Origin: Streptomyces filamentosus
GTDB taxonomy: Bacteria > Actinomycetota > Actinomycetes > Streptomycetales > Streptomycetaceae
Direction of reading: 5' to 3'
NCBI RefSeq assembly: GCF_014654895.1
Contig: NZ_BNBE01000001.1
Coordinates: 3,618,501 to 3,682,500 of the forward strand
Length of the DNA stretch: 64,000 nt
How positions within the stretch are numbered: position 1 is the first letter of the stretch; each line of letters opens with the position of its first letter. The notes under the pieces are model-generated. The model was not told the DNA's origin, did not search any database, and saw nothing but the letters and a program-made list of their open reading frames with translations. Positions 44,115 through 53,302 of this stretch are shown here, one piece after another. Both the position numbers and the translations under genes were made by a program.

Positions 44115-44298
44115 CTGCTGACAGGGATAACTCTACCCGACCTCCAGGGGTGCTCCTGACCAACGGCGATCGTCTCCGGCCTGTCGGATGGTCGTATCAG
44201 GCCGTTGATCCGTCAAAATGCGTTTTGTCCGGACAGTTGAGAAACTGACGCCCGAAACGAGGCCCGAAAAGATCTTGACGAGTGTGGAGGGGAATCGC

Positions 44299-45657
44299 AT
44301 GAGCGTGCCGGTCTTCGAGGAAATCGAACCCGCGCCCGACTGCGGCTGCCAGGGCTGTGCCCGGCAGCGGCGCGACCTCGCGCTGGGCCTGCCGGTCCGT
44401 GCGGGCGGCCACCCGGCGGCGCACGGCGCCCGCCGGGCCCTGGTCCTGGTGACGGCGGCGGGCGCGGTCCTGGGCGGCGGCGGGGCGACCGGCGTCGCCA
44501 CCGCCCTCACCCCCCGGGCCCCCGTCACCCCGGCGGACGCGGCGGGCGCGGCCGAGGCCGCCCTCGCCTCCGACACCCCGCAGGGCGGCCGCGCCCCCCT
44601 GCACGGCCCGCCGGGCGCCCCGGCGGAGGGCGCCCCCCTCCCCGGCGCCGTCCCGACGACCAGTCAGATCTCGGTGGAGTCGCTGCGGCGGACGACCCGC
44701 ACGGAGATCATCAACCGGGCGAAGACGTGGGTCTCGGCCCAGGTGCCGTACTCGATGGAGAAGTACTGGTCGGACGGCTACCGGCAGGACTGCTCCGGCT
44801 ACATCTCCATGGCCTGGAACCTGCGCAGCAACGAGTGGACCGGCAGCCTCGACCGCTTCGCCGTCCGCATCGACCGGGCCGAGCTCCAGCCCGGCGACAT
44901 CCTGCTCTTCCACAACCCGGCCAGCCCGACCCGGGGCTCGCACGTGACGATCTTCGGCGGCTGGACGGACTACACCCACACGTCCTACATCGCGTACGAG
45001 CAGACCAAGCCGCGCACCCGGAAGCAGGCCACGCCGATGGCCTACTGGGAGAACTCCGGCCGCTACCTGGCCTACCGCTACAAGGGCCTGGTCAGCGGCA
45101 GCACCGGCGCCGGCGCGACGCCCACGGAGGCCGCGTACCCGGGCGGAACCAAGTTCGGCCCCGGCGCGAACAACGCGTACGTCACCCGGCTCGGCCGGAT
45201 GCTGGTCGAGCGCGGCGCCCGCTCCTACTACGCCCAGGGGCCCGGCCCGAAGTGGGGCGAGGCCGACCGCAGGGCGACCCGGGCGTTCCAGCTCGCGCAG
45301 GGCTGGAAGGGCACGGAGGCGGACGGACTGCCGGGCCCGCACACCTGGCGGCTCCTCGTCTCGGGCGGGGGGCGGGACATCGGCGGTTCGAGTGGTTCGA
45401 GCGGTCCGAGCACAGATGCGACGGGGTTTCCCGGGCGTGGCTCCTTCCGTCCGGGCCAATCCAACGCATATGTGGAGAAGCTGGGCAAACAACTGGTGAA
45501 GCGGGGCTTCGGCAAGCACTACCTGTCGGGACCCGGTCCGCGCTGGACGGAGGCGGACCGCCGCAACGTCGAGGCGTTCCAGCGGGCACAGGGCTGGCGC
45601 GGCGCAGCGGCCGACGGCTACCCGGGCCCGGAGACCTGGCGGCGTTTGTTCCGATGA
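44299..45657 (+). CDS. Secreted NlpC/P60-like protein with two peptidoglycan-binding domains
   Basis: 452 aa. The N-terminus has CGCQGCARQRR then a membrane helix (RRALVLVTAAGAVLGGGGATG). Residues about 135-265 resemble an NlpC/P60-type peptidase: DCSGYISMAWNL with the Cys, LQPGDILLFHNP, and GSHVTIFGGW with the His. Two PG_binding_1 repeats follow (FGPGANNAYVTRLGRMLVERG... and FRPGQSNAYVEKLGKQLVKRG...), each ending in DG(L/Y)PGP(H/E)TWR. It probably remodels cell-wall peptides. ATG with GGAGGGG upstream. It is followed 25 bp later by the SPFH gene in the same direction, so the pair may act together at the envelope. Confidence 0.87.
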   Translation: MSVPVFEEIEPAPDCGCQGCARQRRDLALGLPVRAGGHPAAHGARRALVLVTAAGAVLGGGGATGVATALTPRAPVTPADAAGAAEAALASDTPQGGRAPLHGPPGAPAEGAPLPGAVPTTSQISVESLRRTTRTEIINRAKTWVSAQVPYSMEKYWSDGYRQDCSGYISMAWNLRSNEWTGSLDRFAVRIDRAELQPGDILLFHNPASPTRGSHVTIFGGWTDYTHTSYIAYEQTKPRTRKQATPMAYWENSGRYLAYRYKGLVSGSTGAGATPTEAAYPGGTKFGPGANNAYVTRLGRMLVERGARSYYAQGPGPKWGEADRRATRAFQLAQGWKGTEADGLPGPHTWRLLVSGGGRDIGGSSGSSGPSTDATGFPGRGSFRPGQSNAYVEKLGKQLVKRGFGKHYLSGPGPRWTEADRRNVEAFQRAQGWRGAAADGYPGPETWRRLFR

Positions 45658-45682
45658 ACCCGAGAGCAAGAGGTGGACCCGA

Positions 45683-47755
45683 ATGACGGCAGCGACCCCG
45701 AACGACTCCGGCGCGGCGGCCTCGCGCGACGCGGCGCGCACGGCCCGCCGCCTCACCGACGGCACCCTCCCCCGCCGTCCCCCCAGCACCCCGCCCCTGG
45801 AACCCTCACCCTCACCGGCTCCCTCCCCGTCCCCGGCGGCGGGCGGGCTGGTGCTCGGGGTTCCGGCGGCGGCGACGGAACCGTCGACCGGGCCGGTCCC
45901 GGAGCGGACTCCGGAGCCGGCGCAGGAGCAGGCCCCGAAGCCCCAGGCCCCTGCCCTGATCCCGACCCCGGAGCCCCTCCGGCTCCGGGCCCCGGAGCCG
46001 CCCCCGGCCCCGGCACGGGCCTCGGCCCAGGCCCAGGCTCCGGCTCCGGCACGGGCCTCGGCCCAAGCTCCGGCCTCGGCTCCGGCGCGAGCCCCGGGTC
46101 CGGCCCCCGCCCCGGCCGTCCGGGTGTCCCTCACCCGTACGACCCCGAGGGTGCGCCGGACTCCCACCCCGGCCCCGGCTCCCGCCCCCGCTTCCGCCCC
46201 GGTCTCGCCGGCCCGTACGTCCCCGAGGGGGCGCCGGGCCCCGGTGGCGGAGCCCGTACCGGTCGCTCCCTCGGCGGTCGGGCACGCAGCCCTGCCGCGT
46301 ACCGGAGCCGGTCTGAGACCCCTCGCCGCACCCCCCGCATCCCCCGTGCCCCCCACATCCCCCGGGCCCACCACGTCCTCCGCATCCCCTGCACCCCCCG
46401 CGCCCACCACGTCCTCCGCACCCCCCGCCTCCGGCAGCTCCGACCTGCCGGAGGTGCCGGACCTGCCCGTGGGGGCGCAGGGCGTCGGGGTGTTCAAGGA
46501 GGAGCGGGACGTGCTCGACTTCGGGCGGATCACGAAGGGGCGGGTGGCGTCCGTCGCGCCGCCCGTCGCGGCCGTGGGGCGGCTGCCCCGGCGGAAGAAC
46601 CTCATCGGGACGGAGACCACCGGCTCGATCCCCGTCCACCTCCTCTTCCGCGAGGACGCGGCCAGGCCCCCCGCCGCCCCCGGCGCCCCCGCGGACAAGG
46701 ACCCCGGCCCCGACACCGTGTCCATGGCCCCGCCCACGGGCCGGACGCCCGCGCGGGACACGTCCAGGGACGCGTCCCGCACGGTGATCCCGCGGCCCGC
46801 CGGCGCGCACGCCAAGGCGGCCGGGTCCGCGCGGCCCGCACCGACGGCCGATCCGGGGATCGTGGAGCGGGCCGCCCGGGTGCTGCCGGGCTGGGTCGGC
46901 GTGGCGGGCGGGCTGCTGGCGCTCGCCGGGTGCGCGGCCGTCGTGTGGTGGGCGGGCGCCCTGCCCGCCGGGGCCGCGCGGATGCTGCGGCTGCCCCCGC
47001 GTCCATACCACGGGATCCACCTCGCGCAGTGGGGGGCGCTCGCCCTCGGCGTGCTGGCGCTGCTGTTCGCGGTGGGCGGGCTCGGGCGCGGCCGGGTCGG
47101 CTACGCCTGGGTCCTGACGCTGTTCGGCGAGTACCGGGGGACGGTCCGCCGGACCGGTCTGGTCTGGGCGAGTCCGCTGCTGCTGCGCCGCCGGGTGGAC
47201 GTGCGGCTGCGGCACTGGCGCAGCGAGCCGCTGCCGGCGGTGGACGCGAAGGGGACCGCGCTGGACGTGACGGTCCTGGTGGTGTGGCGGGTCCGGGACA
47301 CGGTCCGGGCGGCGCTCGCCGTGGACGACCACGAGGACTACCTGCGGGAGCAGGTGGAGGCGGCGATGGCGCGGGTGCTGTCGCAGCTGCCGGCGGACGC
47401 GTTCCACGAGGACGCGCCGACGCTGCGGGACGCGGAGGCGGTCGGGGAGGCGCTGACCCGGATGCTGTCGGCGGAGTGCGCGCCGGTCGGCCTCGACGTG
47501 TTCTCGGCGCAGCCGACCCGGATCGAGTACGCCCCCGAGGTCGCGGAGGCGATGCGCCGGCGGCGGATCGCGGCGATCGACGCTAAGCACCGGGACAGCG
47601 TCCTGACGTCGGTGGTGGACGCGGTGGACGACGTGGTCCACCGGCTGACCAGTCGTGGTCTGGTCGAGCTGGACGACTACGAGCGGAAGGCGCTGGTGAA
47701 GGACCTGACGGTGGCGTTCTACACGGGCCGAGGGGGTCCGGGGGAGGGGGCGTGA
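45683..47755 (+). CDS. SPFH/Band 7 protein with long Pro-rich N-terminal region
   Basis: 690 aa. The first about 390 residues are low-complexity Pro/Ala/Thr with repeats such as PAPARASAQAQAPAPARASAQAPAS, which no enzyme fold explains. Two membrane helices lie near 393-420 (WVGVAGGLLALAGCAAVVWWAGAL) and 445-465, then an SPFH domain (GRVGYAWVLTLFGEYRGTVRRTGLVWASPLLLRRRVDVRLR, ALDVTVLVVWRVRDTVRAALAVDDHEDYLREQVEAAMARVLSQLP). SPFH proteins scaffold membrane microdomains or regulate membrane proteases. The coding start is clear (AAGAGGTGG before ATG at 45683). It follows a cell-wall hydrolase-like gene. Confidence 0.85.
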   Translation: MTAATPNDSGAAASRDAARTARRLTDGTLPRRPPSTPPLEPSPSPAPSPSPAAGGLVLGVPAAATEPSTGPVPERTPEPAQEQAPKPQAPALIPTPEPLRLRAPEPPPAPARASAQAQAPAPARASAQAPASAPARAPGPAPAPAVRVSLTRTTPRVRRTPTPAPAPAPASAPVSPARTSPRGRRAPVAEPVPVAPSAVGHAALPRTGAGLRPLAAPPASPVPPTSPGPTTSSASPAPPAPTTSSAPPASGSSDLPEVPDLPVGAQGVGVFKEERDVLDFGRITKGRVASVAPPVAAVGRLPRRKNLIGTETTGSIPVHLLFREDAARPPAAPGAPADKDPGPDTVSMAPPTGRTPARDTSRDASRTVIPRPAGAHAKAAGSARPAPTADPGIVERAARVLPGWVGVAGGLLALAGCAAVVWWAGALPAGAARMLRLPPRPYHGIHLAQWGALALGVLALLFAVGGLGRGRVGYAWVLTLFGEYRGTVRRTGLVWASPLLLRRRVDVRLRHWRSEPLPAVDAKGTALDVTVLVVWRVRDTVRAALAVDDHEDYLREQVEAAMARVLSQLPADAFHEDAPTLRDAEAVGEALTRMLSAECAPVGLDVFSAQPTRIEYAPEVAEAMRRRRIAAIDAKHRDSVLTSVVDAVDDVVHRLTSRGLVELDDYERKALVKDLTVAFYTGRGGPGEGA

Positions 47756-47831
47756 CCCGGCTTCCGGTTCCGCCCGGACCGCTCTGCCGTTGGTATGGAC
47801 ATGTTCAACTCTCGTCCCTACCTTGGTACTT

Positions 47832-47841
47832 GGTCTAGACC
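47832..47841. promoter_or_regulatory. DasR-type operator core upstream of the LPMO gene
   Basis: A perfect 10-bp palindrome GGTCTAGACC, inside ACTTGGTCTAGACCTAG. It matches the core of the DasR-responsive element, whose consensus is ACTGGTCTAGACCACT, and it lies about 130 bp before the LPMO start. DasR represses chitin-degrading genes until glucosamine-6-phosphate binds it. Confidence 0.82.
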
Positions 47842-47855
47842 TAGAACAGCCCCTT

Positions 47856-47915
47856 CCGCACCCACGCGTACGCACACGCACCACGCGTACGCATACGCAC
47901 CACACGCACGCGCGC
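47856..47915. repeat. ACGCGTACGCA repeats in the LPMO leader
   Basis: About 60 bp of alternating CACGCGTACGCA and TACGCACCAC units, two clear copies of a unit near 20 bp, in the 5' untranslated region of the LPMO gene. A similar GCATACGCACC is seen at bases 16-26 of the window. Function unknown. Confidence 0.55.
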
Positions 47916-47969
47916 GGCACGACCCATGGGCACCACGGAACTCCCCCACGTTCTCCCTGGAGCGACAGC

Positions 47970-48560
47970 ATGCGCAAGAAGACAGGGCTGGCCGCCGTGG
48001 CGCTGGGCGTCACGGCCGCCTCGCTCTTCGCGACCAGCACCGCGAACAGCCACGGCTACACCGACTCGCCGATCAGCCGCCAGAAGCTCTGTGCCAACGG
48101 CACGGTCGCCAACTGCGGCGACATCAAGTGGGAGCCGCAGTCCGTCGAGGGCCCCAAGGGCTTCCCGACCGGCGGCCCCGCCGACGGCACGCTCTGCGCG
48201 GGCGGCAACTCCCGCTTCGCGCAGCTCGACGACCCGCGCGGCGGCGCCTGGCCGGCGACCCAGGTCACGGCCGGGCAGAGCTACACCTTCCGGTGGCAGT
48301 TCACCGCCCGCCACGCGACGACGAACTTCCGCTACTACATCACCAAGCAGGGCTGGGACCCGAACCAGAAGCTCACCCGGGCCGCCCTCGACCCGCAGCC
48401 CTTCCTCACCGTCCCCTACAACAACCAGCAGCCGCCGTCGACGCTCTCGCACTCCGGGACCATCCCGGCGGGCAAGACGGGCCGCCACCTGATCCTGGCG
48501 GTGTGGACCATCGCGGACACCGGCAACGCCTTCTACGCCTGCTCGGACGTTAAGTTCTGA
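47970..48560 (+). CDS. Lytic polysaccharide monooxygenase, AA10 family (chitin-type)
   Basis: 196 aa. Signal peptide of 27 residues ending TANS, so the mature enzyme starts with His28 of HGYTDSPISRQKLC; this His and His115 in FTARHATTNF form the copper histidine brace. YYITKQGWDPNQKLTR and NAFYACSDVKF with the axial-site aromatic are typical of chitin-active AA10 enzymes. It has no carbohydrate-binding module. It oxidatively cleaves crystalline chitin outside the cell, helping the chitinase at 55966. ATG with CTGGAGCG upstream and a DasR-like operator farther up. Confidence 0.95.
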   Translation: MRKKTGLAAVALGVTAASLFATSTANSHGYTDSPISRQKLCANGTVANCGDIKWEPQSVEGPKGFPTGGPADGTLCAGGNSRFAQLDDPRGGAWPATQVTAGQSYTFRWQFTARHATTNFRYYITKQGWDPNQKLTRAALDPQPFLTVPYNNQQPPSTLSHSGTIPAGKTGRHLILAVWTIADTGNAFYACSDVKF

Positions 48561-48585
48561 CGCTGCGTCAGTTACAGTCCGCCGC

Positions 48586-50274
48586 ATGACGGACACGACA
48601 CGGGCGGGCGCGGTCGGCGCGGACACCGTCGCGGAACTCGTACGACGCCGGTGGGGCGACCACCGGACCGGGCTGAGGGACGAGCACCACACCCTCAGCC
48701 ACCACGGGGCCACCGCCGGCGCCGCCGCGCGGGCCGCCCTGCTCGTGGACCTCATGCCACCCCGGCCGGGGAGCGAGCCGCACCTCGGCCTGCTGCTCGA
48801 CAACACGCCGGAGTACCCGCTCTGGCTCGGCGCGGCGGCCCTCGCGGGGGCCGCCGTCGCCGGCGTCAACCCCACCCGTCGCGGCGCCGAACTCGCCCGC
48901 GACATCACCCACACCGCCTGCCGGGTCCTCGTCACCCAGCGCGCCCACCTGCCGCTCCTCGACGGCCTGCCGCTGCCGGGGGTGCGCGTCCTGGTCACCG
49001 ACACCGAGGCGTACGGAGAGCTCCTCGCGCCCTACGCGGACGCCCGCCCCGGCGACGCCGTCCTCGGTCCCGTGACCCCCGCCACCCGCTACCTCCTCAC
49101 CTTCACCTCCGGCTCCACCGGCGCCCCCAAGGCCGCGCTCCGCAGCCAGGGCGCGGTGGCCGCCGCCGGCGCCTCCCTCGCCCGCGCCTTCTCCACCGGC
49201 CCGGACGACACCCACTACGTCTGCATGCCGATGTTCCACGGCAACGCCGTCATCGCCGACTGGGCGCCCGCCCTCGCCGCCGGTGCCCAGGTCGCGCTGC
49301 GGGCCCGCTTCTCCGCCTCCCGCTTCCTCCCCGACGTCCGCCGCTTCGGCGCCACCTACTTCACCTACGTCGGCCGGGCCGTGCAGTACCTCCTTGCCAC
49401 CCCGCCCGGCCCGCACGACCGCGACCACCGGCTCCGCCTCGGCTTCGGCACCGAGGCGGGCGCGGCCGACGCGGCCCGCTTCCGCGAGCGCTTCGGAGTG
49501 CCGCTCGTCGAGGGGTACGGCTCCTCCGAGGGCGGCGCGTCCGTCCAGCGCACCCCCGACACCCCGCCCGGCGCGATCGGCCGCGCCGCGCCCGGCGACG
49601 ACCTGGCCGTCGTCGACCCCGAGACCCTGCGCGCCTGCCCCCCGGCCCGCTTCTCGCCCGCCGGCCGGCTCCTCAACGGCGACGAGGCCATCGGCGAACT
49701 CGTCAACCGCGGCGGCACCGGCACCTTCGAGGGCTACTGGCGCAACCCGGACGCGGAGGCCGCCCGCCGCCGCGGCGGCTGGTACTGGACCGGCGACCTC
49801 TTCTACCGGGACGAGGCCGGCTTCCTCTACTTCGCCGGCCGCACCGACGACCGCCTCCGCGTCGACAGCGAGAACCTCGCCGCCGCCATGATCGAGGCGA
49901 TCCTCGCCCGCTGGGACCGCGCCGCGGGCGTCGCCGTCTACGCGATACCCGACCCGGTGGCGGGCGACCAGGTCATGGCCGCCCTCGCGCTGCGCCCCGG
50001 CACCGCCTTCGACCCGGTCGCCTTCGCGGCCTTCCTCGCCGCCCAGCCCGACCTGGGCACCAAGATGCCCCCGCGCTTCGTCCGGGTCACCCCCGCCCTC
50101 CCCCTCACCGCCACCAACAAGATCCACCGCGCCGCCCTGCGCCGCGACTCCTTCCTCTGCCCCGACCCCGTCTGGTGGCGTCCGACCCCCGGCGCCCCCT
50201 ACGAACCCCTCGCCGAACCCGCCCTCACGGCCCTCCGCGCGCAGTACGCCGACCACGGCCGCGCGCCGGCGTGA
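48586..50274 (+). CDS. Acyl-CoA synthetase (AMP-binding, FadD-like)
   Basis: 562 aa. The ANL superfamily motifs are present: A3 P-loop LTFTSGSTGAPKAALRSQG near residue 170, MPMFHGN, A5 YGSSEGGASVQ, A7 WYWTGDLFYRDE and A8 FAGRTDDRLRVDSENLA; the final catalytic Lys lies in NKIHRAALR. These enzymes activate a fatty or other carboxylic acid as an acyl-adenylate, then form its CoA thioester. The actual chain is unknown; the sequence is closest to FadD17-type actinobacterial proteins, as I recall. ATG start, 25 bp after the LPMO stop. Confidence 0.88.
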   Translation: MTDTTRAGAVGADTVAELVRRRWGDHRTGLRDEHHTLSHHGATAGAAARAALLVDLMPPRPGSEPHLGLLLDNTPEYPLWLGAAALAGAAVAGVNPTRRGAELARDITHTACRVLVTQRAHLPLLDGLPLPGVRVLVTDTEAYGELLAPYADARPGDAVLGPVTPATRYLLTFTSGSTGAPKAALRSQGAVAAAGASLARAFSTGPDDTHYVCMPMFHGNAVIADWAPALAAGAQVALRARFSASRFLPDVRRFGATYFTYVGRAVQYLLATPPGPHDRDHRLRLGFGTEAGAADAARFRERFGVPLVEGYGSSEGGASVQRTPDTPPGAIGRAAPGDDLAVVDPETLRACPPARFSPAGRLLNGDEAIGELVNRGGTGTFEGYWRNPDAEAARRRGGWYWTGDLFYRDEAGFLYFAGRTDDRLRVDSENLAAAMIEAILARWDRAAGVAVYAIPDPVAGDQVMAALALRPGTAFDPVAFAAFLAAQPDLGTKMPPRFVRVTPALPLTATNKIHRAALRRDSFLCPDPVWWRPTPGAPYEPLAEPALTALRAQYADHGRAPA

Positions 50275-50289
50275 CCCGGAGGACGCGGC

Positions 50290-51138
50290 TCAGCCCAGGT
50301 GCTCGGTGAAGAACGCCGCCGCGTCGGCCCCGGCCCGCACCCGGGCCGTCGGGTCGGCCGGCTCGTCCGCGAAGAAGTCGTCGTGCCGGACCGCCGGGCC
50401 CACCGAGACGCCGTCCGCCGTCGGCACGTGCTCCAGGTAGGGGCGGATGTCGAGGTCGTACGGGCAGATGTCGTCCGCCCCGGCCCAGCGGACGCCCACC
50501 GGCACCCGGATCCCGGCCAGGCTCTCCGGCGTGACCAGCCGGCCCATCCCCGGCGCCACCTGGAAGACGGCCCGCACCCGGGAGTCGGTCAGGTCGGCCC
50601 CGGCCGCGGCGGGCAGCGGCTCGCCCGGCCGCTTCGCCCGCAGCGCCTCCAGGAGGCCGGGGAACTCGGGAACCGCCGGCAGCGGCACCTCCTCCGCCAG
50701 CACCGCCTCCAGGACGCCGGTGTCGAGCCGGGCGCCGGCCGTCGCCGCCCCCGTGTAGCCGCCGGCGGAGAACCCGGCGACGCCGACCGGCCCGAGGGGC
50801 CCCTCCGCGCCGAGCGCGCCGAGCACGAAGGACACGTCCCGGGGCCGCTCCCACACGTGGACGAAGCCCTCGGGCTCGTAGCCGTCGACGTGGTTGTTGC
50901 CGTGGTGGTCGAGGGCGACGGCGCGGAAGCCGGCCGCCCGCAGCGGGGCCGCCAGCCAGCCCATGTCGGCACCCGACCCGCCCGTCCCGTGCGAGACCAC
51001 GACGGTCCCGGCGGCGGGCCCCTCGGGCTCCCACACGTACACCCGCACCGGGCGCGGCCGCCCCGGCTCCCGCCAGTTCTCGCGCGACCCGTCGAACAGC
51101 ACCCGTGAGGAGGGCACGACGCCCCCGGTCATCGTCAT
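50290..51138 (-). CDS. Alpha/beta hydrolase (dienelactone/PAF-acetylhydrolase-like)
   Basis: 282 aa. Oxyanion region VVVSHGTGGSGADM near residue 47, LDHHGNNHVDG, nucleophile elbow GFSAGGYTG with Ser near 121, then an acidic residue and a His (AVRHDDFFADE) late in the chain complete a plausible triad. The family includes esterases, lipases and platelet-activating-factor acetylhydrolase-type enzymes; the substrate is unknown. ATG at 51138, or the next ATG at 51132, gives the normal N-terminus (MTMTGGVVPSSRVLFDGSRE). It is convergent with the acyl-CoA synthetase gene. Confidence 0.85.
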   Translation of the reverse strand: MTMTGGVVPSSRVLFDGSRENWREPGRPRPVRVYVWEPEGPAAGTVVVSHGTGGSGADMGWLAAPLRAAGFRAVALDHHGNNHVDGYEPEGFVHVWERPRDVSFVLGALGAEGPLGPVGVAGFSAGGYTGAATAGARLDTGVLEAVLAEEVPLPAVPEFPGLLEALRAKRPGEPLPAAAGADLTDSRVRAVFQVAPGMGRLVTPESLAGIRVPVGVRWAGADDICPYDLDIRPYLEHVPTADGVSVGPAVRHDDFFADEPADPTARVRAGADAAAFFTEHLG

Positions 51139-51301
51139 GGCCGCATCGTAGGGTCCGGCCGGACCGGGCCCGGCCCGGCAGGGGACGAGGCGGCCGGGGC
51201 GCGCCGGGGCGGTGCGGGCCGGGGGTGGGGCCGGCCCCACCCCCGGCCCGCCCTCCTGCCCCATGGTCCGGGTGCGGCGCGGGCGCCTACGGTGGGCGGT
51301 C

Positions 51302-52597
51302 ATGGAAGCCCGTGACGTGTGGCAGGCGGTGGTGCTCCGGCCCCGCCGGTACCCCTTCGGCGGATGGCCCTGGAGGGCCGGGGGGTACCTGGCGAGCGGG
51401 GTGGTGGCGGGGGCGGTGGCCTGTGCCGTGCTCCTCGTGCTGCTGGTGGCCTCGCTGCTGGTGGCGGGGATCCCGCTGCTGCTGTTCGGCGGGGTCGCCC
51501 TCGGGGGGCCCGAGCGGCTGCGGCTGCGGCTGGTGGACCGGCGGCCCGCGCCCGATCCGCACCGGGTGCCGGGGGAGCCGGGGCTCGGTGCGTGGGTGCG
51601 GGTGCGGGCCGGGGAGGGCGCGACGTGGCGGGAGCTCGCGTACGGGCTGCTGCTCGCGACCGTGCTGTGGCCGCTCGACGCCCTCGTGCTCGCCGTCGCC
51701 CTCGGGGTGCCGGGCGCACTGCTGGCCGCGCCGGTGCTGCTCGCCGCCGACGGGCACGAGACGAAGGTCCTCAAGACGGTCCTGGTCACCTCCTACCCGC
51801 CCGCCCTCGCCGCCGCCCTGCTCGGCGCGCTGCTCCTCGTCGCCCTCGCGTACCCCCTCGGGCTGTACGCGGCGTGCCGGGGCGCGCTCGCCCGGACGCT
51901 CCTCTCGCCGAGCCCGCCGGACGGGCTCGGCGAGGTCATCGCCTCCCGGGCGCGGCTGGTGGACGCCTTCGAGGCCGAGCGCCGCCGGATCGAGCGGGAC
52001 CTCCACGACGGCGCCCAGCACCGGCTGGTCGCCCTCACCATGACGCTGGGCCTGGCCCGGCTGGACGCCCCGCCGGACGGGCCGCTGGCGGAGCGGCTCG
52101 CGCGGGCGCAGGAGGAGGCGGGGCAGGTCCTCGCCGAGCTGCGCGAGCTGATCCACGGCATCCACCCGCAGGTCCTCGCCGACTACGGCCTCGGCCCGGC
52201 CCTCGCGGACGCCGCCGACCGCACGGCCGTCCCGGTGGACACGGACCTCGCCGGGCTGCCCCGGCTGCCGGCGGCCGTGGAGAGCGCCGCGTACTTCACG
52301 GGCCGCGAGGCGCTCGCCAACGCCGACCGGCACAGCGGCGCCTCCCGGGCCCGGCTCGCCGCCCGGCACGACGGCCGGGTCCTCGTCCTCACCGTGGAGG
52401 ACGACGGGCGCGGCGGCGCCGATCCGGCCCGGGGCTCCGGGCTCACCGGTCTCGCCGACCGGCTCGCCGTCCTCGATGGCACACTGACGGTCACCAGCCC
52501 GCCGGGCGGGCCGACGGTCCTACGAGTGGAGATCCCGTGCCGCGTCAGCTCCGCGTCGTCCTCGCCGAGGACGGCGTCCTCCTCCGCGAGGGACTGA
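51302..52597 (+). CDS. Two-component sensor histidine kinase (HisKA_3/NarL type)
   Basis: 431 aa. Several membrane helices occupy the first 210 residues (LASGVVAGAVACAVLLVLLVASLLVAGIPLLLF, LALPLGLYAACRGALA-type), with a small DUF1707-like/PspC-like loop. The dimerisation and phosphorylation box is ERRRIERDLHDGAQHRLVALTMTLG, with His near 238; the ATPase domain has EALANADRHSGASRARL (N box) and the GRG-like DDGRGGADPARGSGLTGLADRL. It senses an envelope signal and passes phosphate to the response regulator, whose gene starts 61 bp before this one ends. Confidence 0.9.
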   Translation: MEARDVWQAVVLRPRRYPFGGWPWRAGGYLASGVVAGAVACAVLLVLLVASLLVAGIPLLLFGGVALGGPERLRLRLVDRRPAPDPHRVPGEPGLGAWVRVRAGEGATWRELAYGLLLATVLWPLDALVLAVALGVPGALLAAPVLLAADGHETKVLKTVLVTSYPPALAAALLGALLLVALAYPLGLYAACRGALARTLLSPSPPDGLGEVIASRARLVDAFEAERRRIERDLHDGAQHRLVALTMTLGLARLDAPPDGPLAERLARAQEEAGQVLAELRELIHGIHPQVLADYGLGPALADAADRTAVPVDTDLAGLPRLPAAVESAAYFTGREALANADRHSGASRARLAARHDGRVLVLTVEDDGRGGADPARGSGLTGLADRLAVLDGTLTVTSPPGGPTVLRVEIPCRVSSASSSPRTASSSARD

Positions 52598-53190
52598 TCG
52601 GGCTGCTGGCCCGGTTCGGGCACGAGGTGGTGGCGGCGGTCGGCGACGCGGAGGCGCTGCGCGCGGCGGTCGCCGCCCACGAACCGGACGTGGTCCTCAC
52701 CGACGTGCGGATGCCGCCGGGCTTCCAGGACGAGGGACTGCGGGCGGCCGTCGCCCTGCGCGCCGAGCGGCCGGGGCTGCCGGTCCTCGTCCTCAGCCAG
52801 TACGTGCAGCGGGACTACGCGGCCGACCTCCTCGACTCGGGCGACGGCAGCGGCGTCGGCTATCTGCTCAAGGACCGGGTGGGGCAGGTGGAGGAGTTCG
52901 TGGACGCCCTGGACCGGGTCGCGGCCGGCGGCACGGTCGTCGACCCGGAGGTCGTGCGGCAGCTGCTGCGCCGCCGCCGCGATCCGCTGGCCGCGCTGAC
53001 CCCGCGCGAGCGGGAGGTCCTGGCGCTGGTCGCGGAGGGGCACTCGAACGGCGAGGTGGCGCGGCGGCTCGTCGTCACCGAGGCCGCCGTCGGCAAGCAC
53101 ATCGGCAACATCCTGGCCAAGCTGGACCTGCCCCCGGCGGAGGACACCCACCGCCGGGTCCTCGCCGTCCTCGCCTACCTCCAGGCGTGA
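52537..53190 (+). CDS. LuxR/NarL-family response regulator
   Basis: 217 aa. Receiver domain with acidic pocket (VVLAEDGVLLREGL) and phosphorylated Asp near residue 55 in DVVLTDVRMPPG; Lys of LLKDRV near 110 completes the site. C-terminal LuxR-type HTH (LTPREREVLALVAEGHSNGEVARRLVVTEAAVGKHIGNILAKL). GTG at 52537 with GTGGAGATC upstream; the coding region overlaps the kinase gene by 61 bp in another frame, which is long for such pairs, and implies translational coupling. The signal and targets are not visible. Confidence 0.92.
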   Translation: MPRQLRVVLAEDGVLLREGLIGLLARFGHEVVAAVGDAEALRAAVAAHEPDVVLTDVRMPPGFQDEGLRAAVALRAERPGLPVLVLSQYVQRDYAADLLDSGDGSGVGYLLKDRVGQVEEFVDALDRVAAGGTVVDPEVVRQLLRRRRDPLAALTPREREVLALVAEGHSNGEVARRLVVTEAAVGKHIGNILAKLDLPPAEDTHRRVLAVLAYLQA

Positions 53191-53261
53191 GGGACCCGAG
53201 CCGGTCCCGGGCGCCGGGATCCGGCCACCGGGACCCCGGGCGCGACGGTCCCGGGCAAGCA

Positions 53262-53295
53262 GAAGAGGCCCCTCGCTTTCGCGAGGAGCCTCTTC
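53262..53295. terminator. Hairpin terminator of tRNA-Lys copy 2
   Basis: GAAGAGG arm at 53262 and CCTCTTC arm ending at 53295, with CCTCG/CGAGG and a CTTTCG loop inside. Nearly identical to the hairpin at 62502. Confidence 0.85.
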
Positions 53296-53302
53296 CTGTC
53301 GG

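Noticed and set aside
44115..44298. c-di-AMP (ydaO) riboswitch before the NlpC/P60-like gene
   Set aside because: Such riboswitches often precede wall hydrolases in this genus, but the conserved core segments could not be found here. Only a weak GGCCTG...CAGGCC hairpin is present.
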